Origin: Oenanthe sinensis
Lineage: Eukaryota; Streptophyta; Magnoliopsida; Apiales; Apiaceae
Reading direction: 5' to 3'
DNA: 64,000 nucleotides
Assembly (NCBI GenBank): GCA_028671895.1
Contig: CM053807.1
Span: 50,645,903 to 50,709,902 of the forward strand
Shown: piece by piece, positions 23,006 to 34,900 of the stretch
Layout: every line of letters begins with the position of its first letter
Position numbering within the stretch: position 1 is the stretch's first letter
Program-made: the position numbers and the translations under genes
The notes under the pieces: model-generated
Seen by the model: the letters and a program-made list of their open reading frames with translations, nothing else
Databases searched by the model: none
Told to the model about the DNA's origin: nothing

Positions 23006-23442
23006 CTAAAAATAGAATTTCTTAGGAGAGTCAAAATTTGCTTGTACCCAAGTACTTGTTATGTGATTACATTGGTTACCTATCTTCAAATTGAATACAA
23101 AGGGATTTTTCAGTAATAAGAATGTGGCAATGGGCAAGGACTTGCATTATGATATACAACTTCCTCATACCATCATCTCCTGCACCAAAAGGATTTTAGG
23201 AAGAGCAGCACAAAATTATTTCAATGCAGCATTTGCAAATTTCGGTGCAAATTAGGATTTTGTGTCTTTGCAATACTTTCGGTGAATGTATATATTCATA
23301 CATGTACACATAATTGCTCATATTGCACGAAAATACACATACGTGTACATATTGATATATATTTGTTTTCCTTTCATTACCTTTTTTCATATACGTGTAC
23401 ATATTGATATATATTCCCACATTCCCCACCCTGGGGTGTTGG

Positions 23443-23829
23443 CCCTATATGTCACAATTTGGGGAAAAAATACCCTAAATGGCACACCTCAAAAAAATGG
23501 CCCTAAATAGCACTCCAAAACGCTACATCGTGTAGAGTTTTGAAAAAAAAAATCTCCCCAAAACGCTACTTTAAGTTGCGTTTTTTAGCCTGGAACCCAA
23601 GATAAAGTAGCGTTTTTCCCCAAAAAAATAAAAAAAAAATGCAAAACGCTACACGAAATAGTGTTTTTCCCGAAATGTTTTTAAAAAAAGTGCAAAACGC
23701 TACACGAAGTAGCGTTTTCACCCCTTTTCCAGCACGCCACACTATGTAGCGTTTTGGAGTGCTATTTAGGGCCATTATTACGAGTTGTGCCATTTAAGGC
23801 ATTTCCCCCCAAAATTGTGATATATAGGA
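23443..23829. mobile_element. Terminal-inverted-repeat element with GTAGCGTTTT palindromes
   Basis: The two ends are inverted copies over about 85 bases: CCCTATATGTCACAATTT, AATGGCAC and TGGCCCTAAATAGCACTCC on the left match the reverse complement on the right. The interior has five or six copies of an imperfect palindrome with half-site AAAACGCTAC separated by A/T-rich runs. No coding frame is present. It is probably a MITE or fold-back element; I could not define a target-site duplication, so the superfamily is open. Confidence 0.7.
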
Positions 23830-24894
23830 TCTTTTCTCCCCTCCCTGCTTCTAAATGCATCAAAATTAGAAATCAATGCAACTTGAGGTATGAATTTCAT
23901 TTAGATGTATGAATTATTTTGTATGTATTATGTGTGTACAGAAAAATGTTATGTACTTGTGCGCGTGGATAAAAATAGTAAATGTGGATTTTGGTAAATA
24001 TTGAAACTTTGTATTCTTACGATTTGTGTAGTGTGTGTATATTTTTTTAATGATGTGTTTGTTATTTTAAACTTGCACAATTTTAATGTGAATTTCAAAA
24101 ATAACTCATGCCAAAATTTTATTTTTATATAATGTGCGCAAACACGTGTCCTTGCAAGTTACACACATGTATGCGTGGATTATCGTATCTATTTTATCAT
24201 TAGTCCATATCATTATTTTTCGGTTTTTCTTTTCTCTCTAACTTTATAGTTTTCTCGCCTCTCAAAAGTGAAAATGTATCAAAATTAGAAAATGATAGTA
24301 TTGAATTTTGTTTACAATCACAACTCCTCTACCATTTTTCGATGACAACTCAAATCTCAATAAACACGTTCTCAAATTGGAGTGTTATGTTATTTATTAT
24401 AAATTATATTATATTTTTTAAAAAAATATTTTGAGAAAAAATAAACATACGTCAACAGATTATATTAAGTGAAAAAGTTGTGTTTTATAAATAAATATTT
24501 TAATGAAATTTCTGTAAACGAATCGGTGACTCTAGGTTTGTAAAATAAAAAGATGAGATAAAAACTAAAATAATTGTGAGACAATAAAAGGAAAAAAATG
24601 AATGCATTATTACATTGAACGTAGAGATAAAAATTATAAATATATAATTTGATAAATATTGAGATTTTGTGTTTATATTTTTAAATCTATAAAATTTGGG
24701 TGTAAATTTTTTACTGAAATAAATCGAACTAAAATCTTATATTGTATTATATTTATTATTAGGGTTGTGGATTTCGGATTTCGGATTAGAGATCGTGTTC
24801 GTGATCGTATTATAAATATTAAAATAGGATGTCGATCCAAACCCTATCCGTTAAATAACTGATTCGTTTTTGACAGCTCTAATATTGATACATA
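23830..24894. other. AT-rich intergenic DNA
   Basis: No gene or bounded element was recognised between the inverted-repeat element and the next Helitron. Composition is strongly AT-rich. Confidence 0.5.
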
Positions 24895-26236
24895 CTAGCT
24901 TATAACCCGTACAAAGGACGAACATGATTAATAAATTATATATTAATTATTTTATATGATTTAAATATAAATTTTAAAATTTTTATTATATCGGCTATAA
25001 TAATATAATATATATATAATAAAAATTATTTATAGATAAAATAATATTATTATTTTAATATTCGTGAGATTTAATTAATAATTTTTAATATCCATGATAT
25101 TTAATTAATAAATTGTAATTTCAAGTAGAAGTGAAGTGAGATATGTTATTAGATTGTTATACAAAAAATGACTCACCGATAATAGAGTTATATGTAAAAT
25201 ATATATTTTAAAATAAATTATAATTGCATAAAAAAGTCGTATAAAAAAAAACTTACAAATGATAAAAATAGTTATATAAAAAGAGGACTTATCGGACGAA
25301 CGACCAACTGACCAAATTTTTTATTTTTCTTTAAATTTAGTTATGAGATTTTTACTAATAAAAAGAGTTACAAATATATTAAAAATATTTTAATTAAAAT
25401 TTAAATAAAGAGTATATTTTAATATAGGTAAAATATGATATAATTTTAATATTCAAAAATTTTAATTTTAAATAAATTAAAGTGTTTGAGCGATGAGGAA
25501 AATTGAAATATGTTAGTAGTTTGTGAGTACAACTATGTATTGTAATTAAAATAGAAGTTTGTTTAAAATAATATAATATAAAATACAGATAATATAGATA
25601 TAACATAGTGATAAAATTTAATTAATGTTAATAAAATAATAATATTATTTTAATATTCATATAATATAATTTAAATATAATATAATATTATTCTATCCGT
25701 GATGAGTTGTATAAAAAGAGGACTACCGGGGATTAAAGTTCTATTATATGGTGGGTGTTGATGTCGGTTTTCTAATTTGAACATACGGATATTGGTGAGA
25801 ACTAGTTTTTTTAGTTTGAGCAAAGTTCTTCTAATTTAAGTAGAGTTTGTGGTTTGATAAATAATTTGTGTTATGTGATTAAAATATAGAAATAGATGGA
25901 AACTAAAAAAATGCATATTGTTTATTATATACTTTAATGATATATTAAATAAAAATTATAGGATAAACTTTAATGATATATTAAATAAAAATTATAGGAT
26001 AAGTATGATTCATAAAAAAATATATAGAATATAATTTAAATAGAATATAATATTATCATATCTTGTATAAAAGGATGACTACTCGGGTTAGAGTTGTGTG
26101 TATAATTATATTCTTTTAAAATTATATTTTATTAAAATTAAATGATTAAGATTATTTTTATGATTCACGTAAAATTGGACGGTCAAGCTGCCCAAAACCA
26201 AAACTTTTAAGTTTGTAATAATATAGTAAGTATAGA
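24895..26236 (-). mobile_element. Non-autonomous Helitron or Helitron cluster (minus orientation)
   Basis: The left edge reads A, CTAGCTTATAACCCGT, matching the 3' terminus of the Helitrons at 10582 and 34583. The right edge (TTGTAATAATATAGTA, then TATAGA before T) matches their TC 5' terminus when read on the minus strand. The hairpin is degenerate (CCCGTAC / GGACG). A second GGGTTAGAG-like internal junction near 26080 and a GGACGAACGACC motif near 25295 suggest more than one copy joined together. No replicase is encoded. Confidence 0.5.
25931..26002 (+). repeat. 36 bp tandem duplication
   Basis: Two identical 36-base units beginning ACTTTAATGATATATTAAAT lie head to tail at 25931-25966 and 25967-26002 inside the Helitron-derived region. 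Confidence 0.85.
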
Positions 26237-26465
26237 TATAGTATAGAAGTATAGAAGTATAGATATACACTAATCGCGCACATTTTTGACAGTTCTAATA
26301 TTTAATATTTAGACAAATATTTATGCACGTTTGCAGAAGAGTGCCCATTAACTTTTTATTCATTACACATTATCATTCTGTCATATTTTTTTACTCTCCT
26401 TTTTTACATATTTCTTAAATATATCAAAACTAAAAATTAATATTTAACTAAGTATAACACCATTA

Positions 26466-26863
26466 TCTACGATAAGGTTGAACCCTATGTGATTAACGGG
26501 CTTTATTGGGCCTTTATCTATAATTTTAAAATTTAATTGAAAAATATTTATTTAATTCATCAAAAAGTATTATTTCACTTTAACAATGATTTCGAAAGAA
26601 TTTAAGTCTTTTTTACGTTTCTTATTAATGAAAAAATTCATCAAACCTTCTTCGCTTTGAACGATTTTAATGAAAAAATTCATCAAAACTTCTTCGCTTT
26701 GGACGGTTTTAATAAGAAACGTAAAAAAGATTTAAATTCTTTCGATATTAAAGTAAAATAATACTTTTTGATGAATTAAATAAATATTTTTCAATTAAAT
26801 TTTAAAATTATAGATAAAGGCCCAATAAAGCCGGATACTCACATAGTGTTCAAGCTTATCATA
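26466..26863. repeat. Large fold-back inverted repeat (arms about 155 bp)
   Basis: The left arm (26466-26625) and right arm (about 26710-26863) are inverted copies with only scattered mismatches. Matching blocks include GGCTTTATTGGGCCTTTATC, AATTGAAAAATATTTATTTA and TTTTTTACGTTTCTTATTAA. The loop consists of two 42 bp direct repeats starting at 26626 and 26668. It has no coding capacity, and a transcript would form a long hairpin. It is probably a MITE; no clear target-site duplication was found. Confidence 0.8.
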
Positions 26864-27778
26864 GAAGAGTGAGTTTTATTTCCGCCTCATGTCTATATAT
26901 ATCTATATATGGGTTATATAATTATGTATCTTAGATCTATATCTTCTCTTATTCTTTGTTAATTCTCATATATTAGAGTAGTTTTTATAAATCAAAACAC
27001 AATATTATTGTGATTTTGATATTGATAATTGTTCATCAAAAAGTGATGAAAGGAAATTATTTCAAGCGAGAATTGCCGGAAGTAAGGGGCGAATAACCAT
27101 TCAACCCTTATGATGATTTTATTATCTTACATATATAATGTTTATACTTAATTTATTTACCGTTAATTTATAAAAATAATAAATAAATAAATAAATAAAT
27201 AAACTACTATGATTTTAAAACTCTTAATTTTATTTTTTTCCTCCAAAGATTATCCCGAAGAGGAAAAAGATATATCCATAATTTTATTAAATTTATTTAT
27301 AAATCATTTAACATCATTTTTTAAATTATATTTTAATATATAAAATTCATTTAATATAAAAATTTGTAACTAAAATCTTAAATTTTCTTTTTAACATAGT
27401 TCCTGGTGAGGAAAAAAAATCAAACATTCAATTCTAGAGAGTTCAAATTTAAAACAAAAGTACATCTTTTAGACTCAGGGCCGCACCTCAAATATTTGAA
27501 GCCCAAATGAAAAAAAAATATACAAGAAAAAACATACTCCCTCCATTTTCAGGTCAATGATTTTCAGGTCCATATACAGAAATATCCTCTGTGCTCAATG
27601 ATTTTCAGGTCCATATATAGTTTATAATCTTGATGAATTGTATATCCAGGAACCTAAGTTCGACTTTGTAGAATGCTTAAACCTATTAAAAGATCTGATG
27701 TGTTGAACGCTAGTGTATTTCATTGCTAATGTGTTTTGTAGCTGGTCTACAAACACAGCTCAACAAGATTTCCTCTCT
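26864..27778. other. AT-rich intergenic DNA with short repeats
   Basis: Nothing coding was recognised. An ATAA/AAAT microsatellite lies near 27178-27205. The 23-base segment beginning TCAATGATTTTCAGG occurs twice about 40 bases apart (27555 and 27596). Confidence 0.5.
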
Positions 27779-27800
27779 GTGTGTGTGTGTGTGTGTGTGT
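27779..27800 (+). repeat. (GT)11 microsatellite
   Basis: Eleven uninterrupted GT dinucleotides. Confidence 0.95.
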
Positions 27801-27892
27801 CGAGAAGGTTATTAAGACTTTGTCTTTATGATATTCTATTGCAACTGCATTTCTGTGTTCAGGATCATCAAACAACGAAGAAAATGAAGTTA

Positions 27893-28184
27893 TCTGAAAG
27901 GACTGATGAAACTATCCCTGGAAAAGCTTGTTCAATTATCCAAACACCGGCTGCCTATGAAAATGTTACTACTGATACAACTGGACTGGCTCAAACTCCA
28001 GCAAACAGGAGGATGTTTTCCAGCATGCTGACAGTGAATCTGCCCTTTACATCACCTTCTGCAATGAGTATTCCTTGAGAAAAACTCAACCGCGAACTCC
28101 TGTGATCAGAGAATCCTTCCAGATTAGAACCTCCATGGAACCATTTGGTCAATTAAACATGAGTCGAGCCATCTTTCGCTGCTG
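27893..28184 (+). pseudogene. Possible gene remnant with two overlapping frames
   Basis: One frame from the ATG near 27883 reads a hydrophilic peptide (KLSERTDETIPGKACSII, then TPANRRMFSSML) and stops at TGA about 28078. A second frame, overlapping it from about 27980, runs to TGA at about 28184 and reads ALYITFCNEYSLRKTQPRT and FQIRTSMEPFGQLN. Both have protein-like, non-AT-biased composition. This pattern fits an exon with a frameshift or two spliced exons of a decayed gene. I do not recognise the family. It could also be chance. Confidence 0.3.
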
Positions 28185-28189
28185 ACATG

Positions 28190-29072
28190 TTTGACTGCTG
28201 AAATGTGAATCTTTTTTTGAAAAAAAAAATACCTTAAAAGAAAAAATTAAGCGCATAGCACAGGACTAGTTGAGGATAGTTCTCAGTTAGTACAGGTTCA
28301 ACATAATAGTTTTTTTTTTAAAAAAATTGTATCTACGGAATATAGTGCATTTGACACGTGAATGGATTGTAATTGAAAGTATAATTTGTCTGCAATACAC
28401 TAACAATTTTGTAACCCGTCTGTGAAAATGCAATCCACTTTCAAAATCTGTCGGATTTGTTTCCATCAAATCCATAAGTTTAACATTTTGAATCGATTGA
28501 TTGAAATCTTGAAAAATGAAAAATATTAGAGGTTTTAAATTAACAACTAAAATAATTCTTCTGTAACACATCTTAATTAATTATAATAAAAATAAAATAA
28601 AATAAATCCCCTAATTCACATGAATAAATCAATTAAAATATATTATGCTACCACATTACTCATGCCCATTCATCAGTGAACAATTATTATTTTTTATTAA
28701 CTGATTTGGAATCATTTAACAAATTATTAAAGAGAAAAATGGGCATGAGAATGATCTCAGGTTACTACATGAGGTTATATCAATTTTTAGTATAATTTTT
28801 TAGTGACATTTTTATAAATATTAAATTCTTTCCTGTGCATTTTCATAAATACCCTTATCTTTGTATTATAAAATGTTTTAACTCTAGAGTGCTACATGAG
28901 GTCATACTCGTGCACATAAATACCTTATGTATTATAAAATGTTTTAAATTAAATATAAATAAATAAATTAATAAGTGTTACTGCTATAATGTAAACTTTA
29001 TAAAACTAGATAGATGGTGAAGGAGTGGATGAATAAAATAAATCTGGTGTTAATATTCAATCAATCAAATAA
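28190..29072. other. Upstream region of the MAT1 gene
   Basis: AT-rich DNA without a coding frame. Between 28755 and 28960 the segments TACATGAGGT and GTATTATAAAATGTTTTAA each occur twice, a decayed local duplication. A possible TATA box (TTTATAAAA) lies about 75 bases before the MAT1 start codon. Confidence 0.45.
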
Positions 29073-30549
29073 ATGGTGGTGGTGGCAGCTGGTACCACTA
29101 CTTTCGCTAAGGAGATGGCCATCCGTAAACGCATTTCCAATATGTATGTAATCTAGCCCCTTCCTTCCCTCTATATATACTTACATGATACATACAAACT
29201 CTTCTGCTCAATTAGGGCTTTAATCTCAACTTACATTTAATTAGGTCGGACCTGATCACTTAAAAACCACTTTGTTTATGTATAATTTGTTATATTATGA
29301 ATATTTACGCAACTTTAACTAAACTTTGTTTATGTTATATTTACGTAGAGTATTGGTTACCAATGTCTGCGATTTGTGTAATTGATTCACAGATTTAATA
29401 AGAGAGAAGATGATTTTCCTTCGTTACGAGAGTATAATGATTACTTGGAGGATGTGGAGGACATGAGTGAGTTTGAATGTTAAGCGAGTTATGTTAAATC
29501 ACACTGCTCTCATTCGACATTGTAATAAGACGTTTCTTTTGTAGTTGTAAACATGGTAGAAGGAATTGATGTTCCTGCTATTGAAGCAAGGATTGCCGAG
29601 TACCAGAGAGAGAATTCTGAACAAATCATGAATGCTCAAGCTCGGAAGGTTCCTCGCATATATGTGTTTTTAGTTGTCCACGTGATATAGTAAATCACTG
29701 AGTCTAAATAATTTGAATTGCTTCGGATGTTCTCATGACCCGAAGTATTGTTTTATTGCCAACTAGGCAGAAGAATATGCAGCAGCATTGGCAGCGAGCA
29801 AGGGGCACCCGATTAATAACGAATTAGATGTGGTGAGTCTTCTGATGGTAGTTGTTTCTTACATGTTTGTCCTATGTTGAATTATTGAGTTGTAACTGAC
29901 TTAAGTTACCTTTACTCCACCACCTATACCTTTGCAGCTCTACTCATGTTTATTGTCGAACAATACAACTAAAATGCCATGTAATTTCTTTTGTAATATA
30001 TGATGAGTTATCAATGAATAGTCCTTTGCTTTGGAGCTTGTTATATTCAAGGAGATAATATACTGGTAGGGGTTTACAACCTTCCATTTGGACATACAAC
30101 GCAAAACCAACTTGTAACTGTAACCATGGAGCTCAAATGGTAGATGTAGTTTGTCACATGGTGCACTATATTTTACAACTTTAAGCATGTATTAGACTAT
30201 TAGTGTTAAATGTGCAGGAGACTCTCACTAATTTTATTCAATTCCATGTTAAATATGTGAGGATATATCCTTAAGGGGTTTATCTTATATCCTCGATTTC
30301 TCTTAGGCTGCTGGTCAGAGCTCTCATGCTACAAGTGGTGCTGGTGGACATTATGTCCCGGCAGTTGCTGGCGGTACCATAGCACAACCAATTCCAATTG
30401 GATCGGGACATGAGATGCTGGGTTATCAGTTTGATGATGAAGAAATGATGAAACTTAAAGTAAGAAATGGTGGAAAAGCTGGAGGTTGGAGCATAGAATT
30501 AAGCAAGAAAAGGGCATTTGAAGAAGCCTTTGCAAGCATTTGGATTTGA
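29073..30549 (+). CDS. MAT1: CDK-activating kinase assembly factor MAT1-like
   Basis: Five exons, 29073-29143, 29393-29466, 29545-29648, 29767-29832 and 30307-30549, give 185 residues with GT-AG introns and kept phase. MAT1 assembles and stabilises the CDK7-cyclin H kinase, which activates cell-cycle CDKs and, within TFIIH, phosphorylates the RNA polymerase II tail. The diagnostic block is KEMAIRKRISNIFNKREDDF with PSLREYNDYLEDVEDM (about residues 13-49), the segment that follows the RING in animal MAT1. A coiled region rich in Glu/Gln/Arg follows, and the hydrophobic C-terminus (AGGWSIELSKKRAFEEAFAS, then IWI) corresponds to the cyclin H/CDK7-binding end. There is no N-terminal RING finger. 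As I recall, the annotated Arabidopsis homologue is similarly short. Adjacent genes are unrelated. Confidence 0.85.
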
Positions 30550-31957
30550 GTCTTGGGTAGTGTACAACTATTATTAGTTAAAATCTTTTTGTTTCACATT
30601 TAAATATTGCAATGAGTGATAGGAAAACCTTTTTCTACTTCCCCGCGAACTATTGGAATCGTTCAATATCCTGTCAACAGGACTTTGAATTTGGAGAAAT
30701 TGGTAGGCAGGCGATGTATTTTGTGCCTTTGTGGTGTACCAATTTTTTATCAGAAGTAAAAGTTTGAAGCAAGATAAAAATTGTTAACTTGTGTTATCAA
30801 GTTGATAATGTACACTCAAGACCAATGTATCTTCTGTTGTCTGGCTATATAATTTGATAAAAAAATAACTTCTAAATTACTTGTCAGCAGGCAAGACTTA
30901 AATTTCCAGCTTCTTTTGTTATCTTCTGGTGTTTACCATGCCAAAAATCTAACAATTTTTTTTAGTATCTTAACATTATTAAACATACAAATGCAAGATT
31001 CCTAACACTGGTGTCTCTTCAAGTTTACGAGTTTGAGTATGAAGTTGATAGCAGCAGGTGAGGGATGATGAGGATTTTCTGAAATGCATTTGTAGCTTCT
31101 AAAAAGCTGTACCTCCTAATAGTAGCTCACAGTGACAAGCCCAAAAGTCGATTTGACACATATTGGAGACAGAAACTGAAAGAGGTTTTGCATTCCTTCG
31201 ATACTGCTCCTTTGGCATAGACGCGCATCATTCCAGGCTTCAACATAAACTCAGAATGTGTTTATACAACAGGTATGCTGGTTATCTTTTTTCTATATGA
31301 TGAAGTGTGTCAGTATAAACTGGTTCTCCCAACTTTGCAATAAACCTCAAGGAAGTATGATCCTTAAGATCCTTCCATCTGAGAACTATAATAATATATC
31401 GTCTATGCAATAACAAAAGAACGCCCAGGAAGGCAAAGAGGATGGGTAGAACTCATACCCTGAATTTCCCGCTGAATTTCATCCCTGAAAAAAGGTCCTA
31501 AAATGTCATTATATCATTCTCTTACTAACTAATTGTGCCATACTGCATTATATCATCCCCTGCTGTAATTGAGTTTCTTTTACGTGAGTTTAGAGGACAG
31601 TAGTCCGGCACCTATTAGCAAGCTTAACCTAAACGTAGTACATAACCAAATAGCAATTGTAAACTGATCAAGTACCGTATTGTAACAATAATCTTGACCT
31701 AATTGGGTTTACATTCTAACTAGGCGACGTTGGTCTTGCAAACTTATAACCACAAACAATCGAGGAAAATGAACTTATAAACAACTGTAGAACTTAATAC
31801 AAGTATATATGACAAAGAATGAAAGAAATAGATAGATGGTTCAAGATATTGGATTATTGGTTTAGGTCAATGTTGCATACAGCATAGCATTTTAGAACAT
31901 CTACATAAAGCTGCTTTTCAACATCAACCATTTATTTGATCTTCCAAGATCCACAAA
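30550..31957. other. Intergenic region between convergent MAT1 and PAD4 genes
   Basis: About 1.4 kb holding the 3' ends of both genes. No coding frame, RNA gene or repeat boundary was recognised. Confidence 0.5.
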
Positions 31958-34900
31958 CTATTGAACAATTTCCCCAACTGGGAAACCAGGATACTGAGGA
32001 GGAAATCTCAGCAACTGTAACTTTACTGTCTTAAGTTCCTCAACCCACAAACTGTAGCTTGAATTTTTTGCCAAAACATCTATTGACACCTCTTTCCTCT
32101 CTACCATTTCATTTGCGTATTGTTCGAATTTCTCAACATTCTGCCAGAGGAGAGCGGTTTTCATGGGATCATTCTCAGCATGTCTAAGATCATCAAGCCA
32201 CTCTCTTGCTTCCTCTACCTTTGCCCAAAAGCATGTATCTTGTGTAAGACTTGCAAATTTGCTTCTCTTAATATTCTCTTCTTCATAAGGTATCTTTCTA
32301 TTTTTCCACCACCTATCGAAGATCTCATACCTTCTCTCTCTGCCGTGCTTAATATAATGCCCATTCTTCCTGTGCATTCCTTTTCCATAATATTCAGCAA
32401 TGTCTAAGGGCTCAACGAGGAGTTTATAGAACTGAGATGTATTGACCCATTTTGCTCTCTTGTGAAAATCATGGGGTAATTGGTTAGTTTCTAACATTTC
32501 GATGACCGTCTTCCAGAAGCGGGCAAGCTTTATGCGGTTCATGTTGACCCTGAAGCCTGGCCTAGAGGCACCTCTCAGCTTAAATGAATCATAATAACCC
32601 ATTTGTTCATCAGATGCATCACAGGATGCTTTGTACCACTCTATTTGAGCTCGTAGTGGATTGATTTTAGATAAACCAATAGCTAGATTAGCACTGTTGA
32701 GGTTTGGAGTTCTGCCCATGCTCTTTGCCATTTTTAGGCAATCTTTTGCTACTGCATAAACAGGTTCCTGTAACAAGCAAAGAACAAAAAAAATAAATTC
32801 ACATATGTATATTTATTCACAACCATATACATATTTCCTGACTAGTATGCAGGACGAAAGATGAGATATAACCCGGTTAAGATGTTTACATGACGAATGT
32901 TTATTCCTGAGGAATGCAAGGCCAGTGCAAGCCCAGTATCATAGTTTGAATGATCAGGTACCTCACCCACTTCCAGATAGCCTCTCCTTTTCAAGAATTG
33001 GGATGAAGTGTTCTCAACATAACCAGTATAGTTCATATGATCCTCATGAACAGAACTTACAGTAGCTGTTGAAAATAACGCATGTAGCAACTTGGTGACA
33101 GCTATATCATTGTCCACGCAAATGGCTCCGTCGTCACTACAAAACATGTAGTTCCCAAATGGTGAAAATGCAGAAACCAAATCTGCAGCCCCTTTTTCCG
33201 TATTTTCTGCTGCTGCATTAATATGAATTAATACAAACTCTAGCAGTTGTGAATTTTGAGTTCCGAACAAAGATTGTTCACTGCACGACAACTGCTCAAA
33301 CTTCATGGAGGAATGCCAGAACTGTAGGAGGCAATGAAGGTGAGTAGTCACTTGATCTAGTGGAGCAAACAGGAGTCTAGGGACAATGTCATGCTTTCCT
33401 ATCACATGAATAAAGTTGCTTGCCCATCGTTCTTGAAGGGTTGCCCGATAGAGGAATTTGTTTCCGAGCATTGGTGATCCAAATGTAATGCAAAGCACAG
33501 AAAGGGAGGAAGAGATGGAGTGAAGATAAGAGAGGAGCCAAAGAGCTGTCAGAGATGCAATTGCACCTCCAAAGGAGTGGCCTGTAAGTACTAGTGGTTT
33601 CCTTTCCTTCAATATCTCTAACATCTGCCATTGGAAACGGGAATGAGCTTAGGAATCAGCTGTGTCACATAATCATATTATTAATAGGCATGTTACATAT
33701 ATTTATACTCTCTCCGTCCCAAAATAAGTGTCGCTGTGACTTTTTTTACGTAGTTTAAGGCGTAAAAAAGAGAAACTTACATATATCATTTTTTAAATTT
33801 TCTTTTTTCTAATAATAATTTAGGTATTATATTTTTATTCAAAAAAGAAAATTGAAAAAATAATATGTGCAAGTAGGTTTTTTTTAAACCTCAAACTACA
33901 TGCACAAAGTCAAAGCGACACTTATTTTGGGACGGAGGGAGTAAACCTCCATCTAACAATAAGTGTTTTCTTTGATTTTTATGTGATCAAATTGACCCAA
34001 CTTTGACCGTAAATTAAAAATTATTCTTTTATATTTTTCAAAAACTAAAATATACATTTTAAAGTTTATTAGATATATTTTTTAATGATATAATTTTTAA
34101 TTTTTTCTTAATTATATATTATGTGTAATATTCAGTCAAAAATTGGTTAATTTGACTATAAAAGTTAATATAAGACAATTATTTTGAGATGAAAGGAGTA
34201 GTATGATAACCTTGGTTCATAGTGGGGAAGGGGTTAAAAAATTCTCACTACAAATCATTTTTAGGTATGAAATGAAAAGATAAATGTCATAAATACTATA
34301 ATTCGAAAACTGATCAAAATAATATGGTATTATAAAAATTTAAAAATATACACATTATAATTTAGTAAATTATATTGCATATACGGAGTGTCATTTATGA
34401 CAAAAAATAAATGGTACACAGTAAAAACTCAATAAAGTAAATATTCATTTGATGAATAATCTTGTTAAATATATAATATTTAATGATATCAACATAATCA
34501 AAATACTACACTTTTAATTTTGATAAATGAATTAAATTTTTTAATCCTGATAATATTCCTCTGTCAAGATTTAATTATATTACTAGCCTATAACCCGTGC
34601 AAAACACGAGAGAAAAATAATAAATAATATATTATATATTTTAAATGAATTAAATATTTAATTTGATTATTTATGTTATTAATATTTTTTATGTAATTTT
34701 GTACATGAGATAAATTAATTTTGAATCATATTTATATTATGTGTTTAAAGTCTCATTAATATATTGTTATATATTTATATTAATTAACATATATTAATAA
34801 CCCGTGCAAAGCATTGATAAATTTTTATTAATAAGAAGAGTTTCGAATATATTAGACATATTTTAATCAAAATTTAAATAAAAGAGTATGTTTTAATATA

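Noticed and set aside
24659..24862. 67-codon frame with an alternating Arg-Asp/Arg-Ile-like tract
   Set aside because: It arises from a short local repeat in AT-rich DNA and shows no sign of selection.
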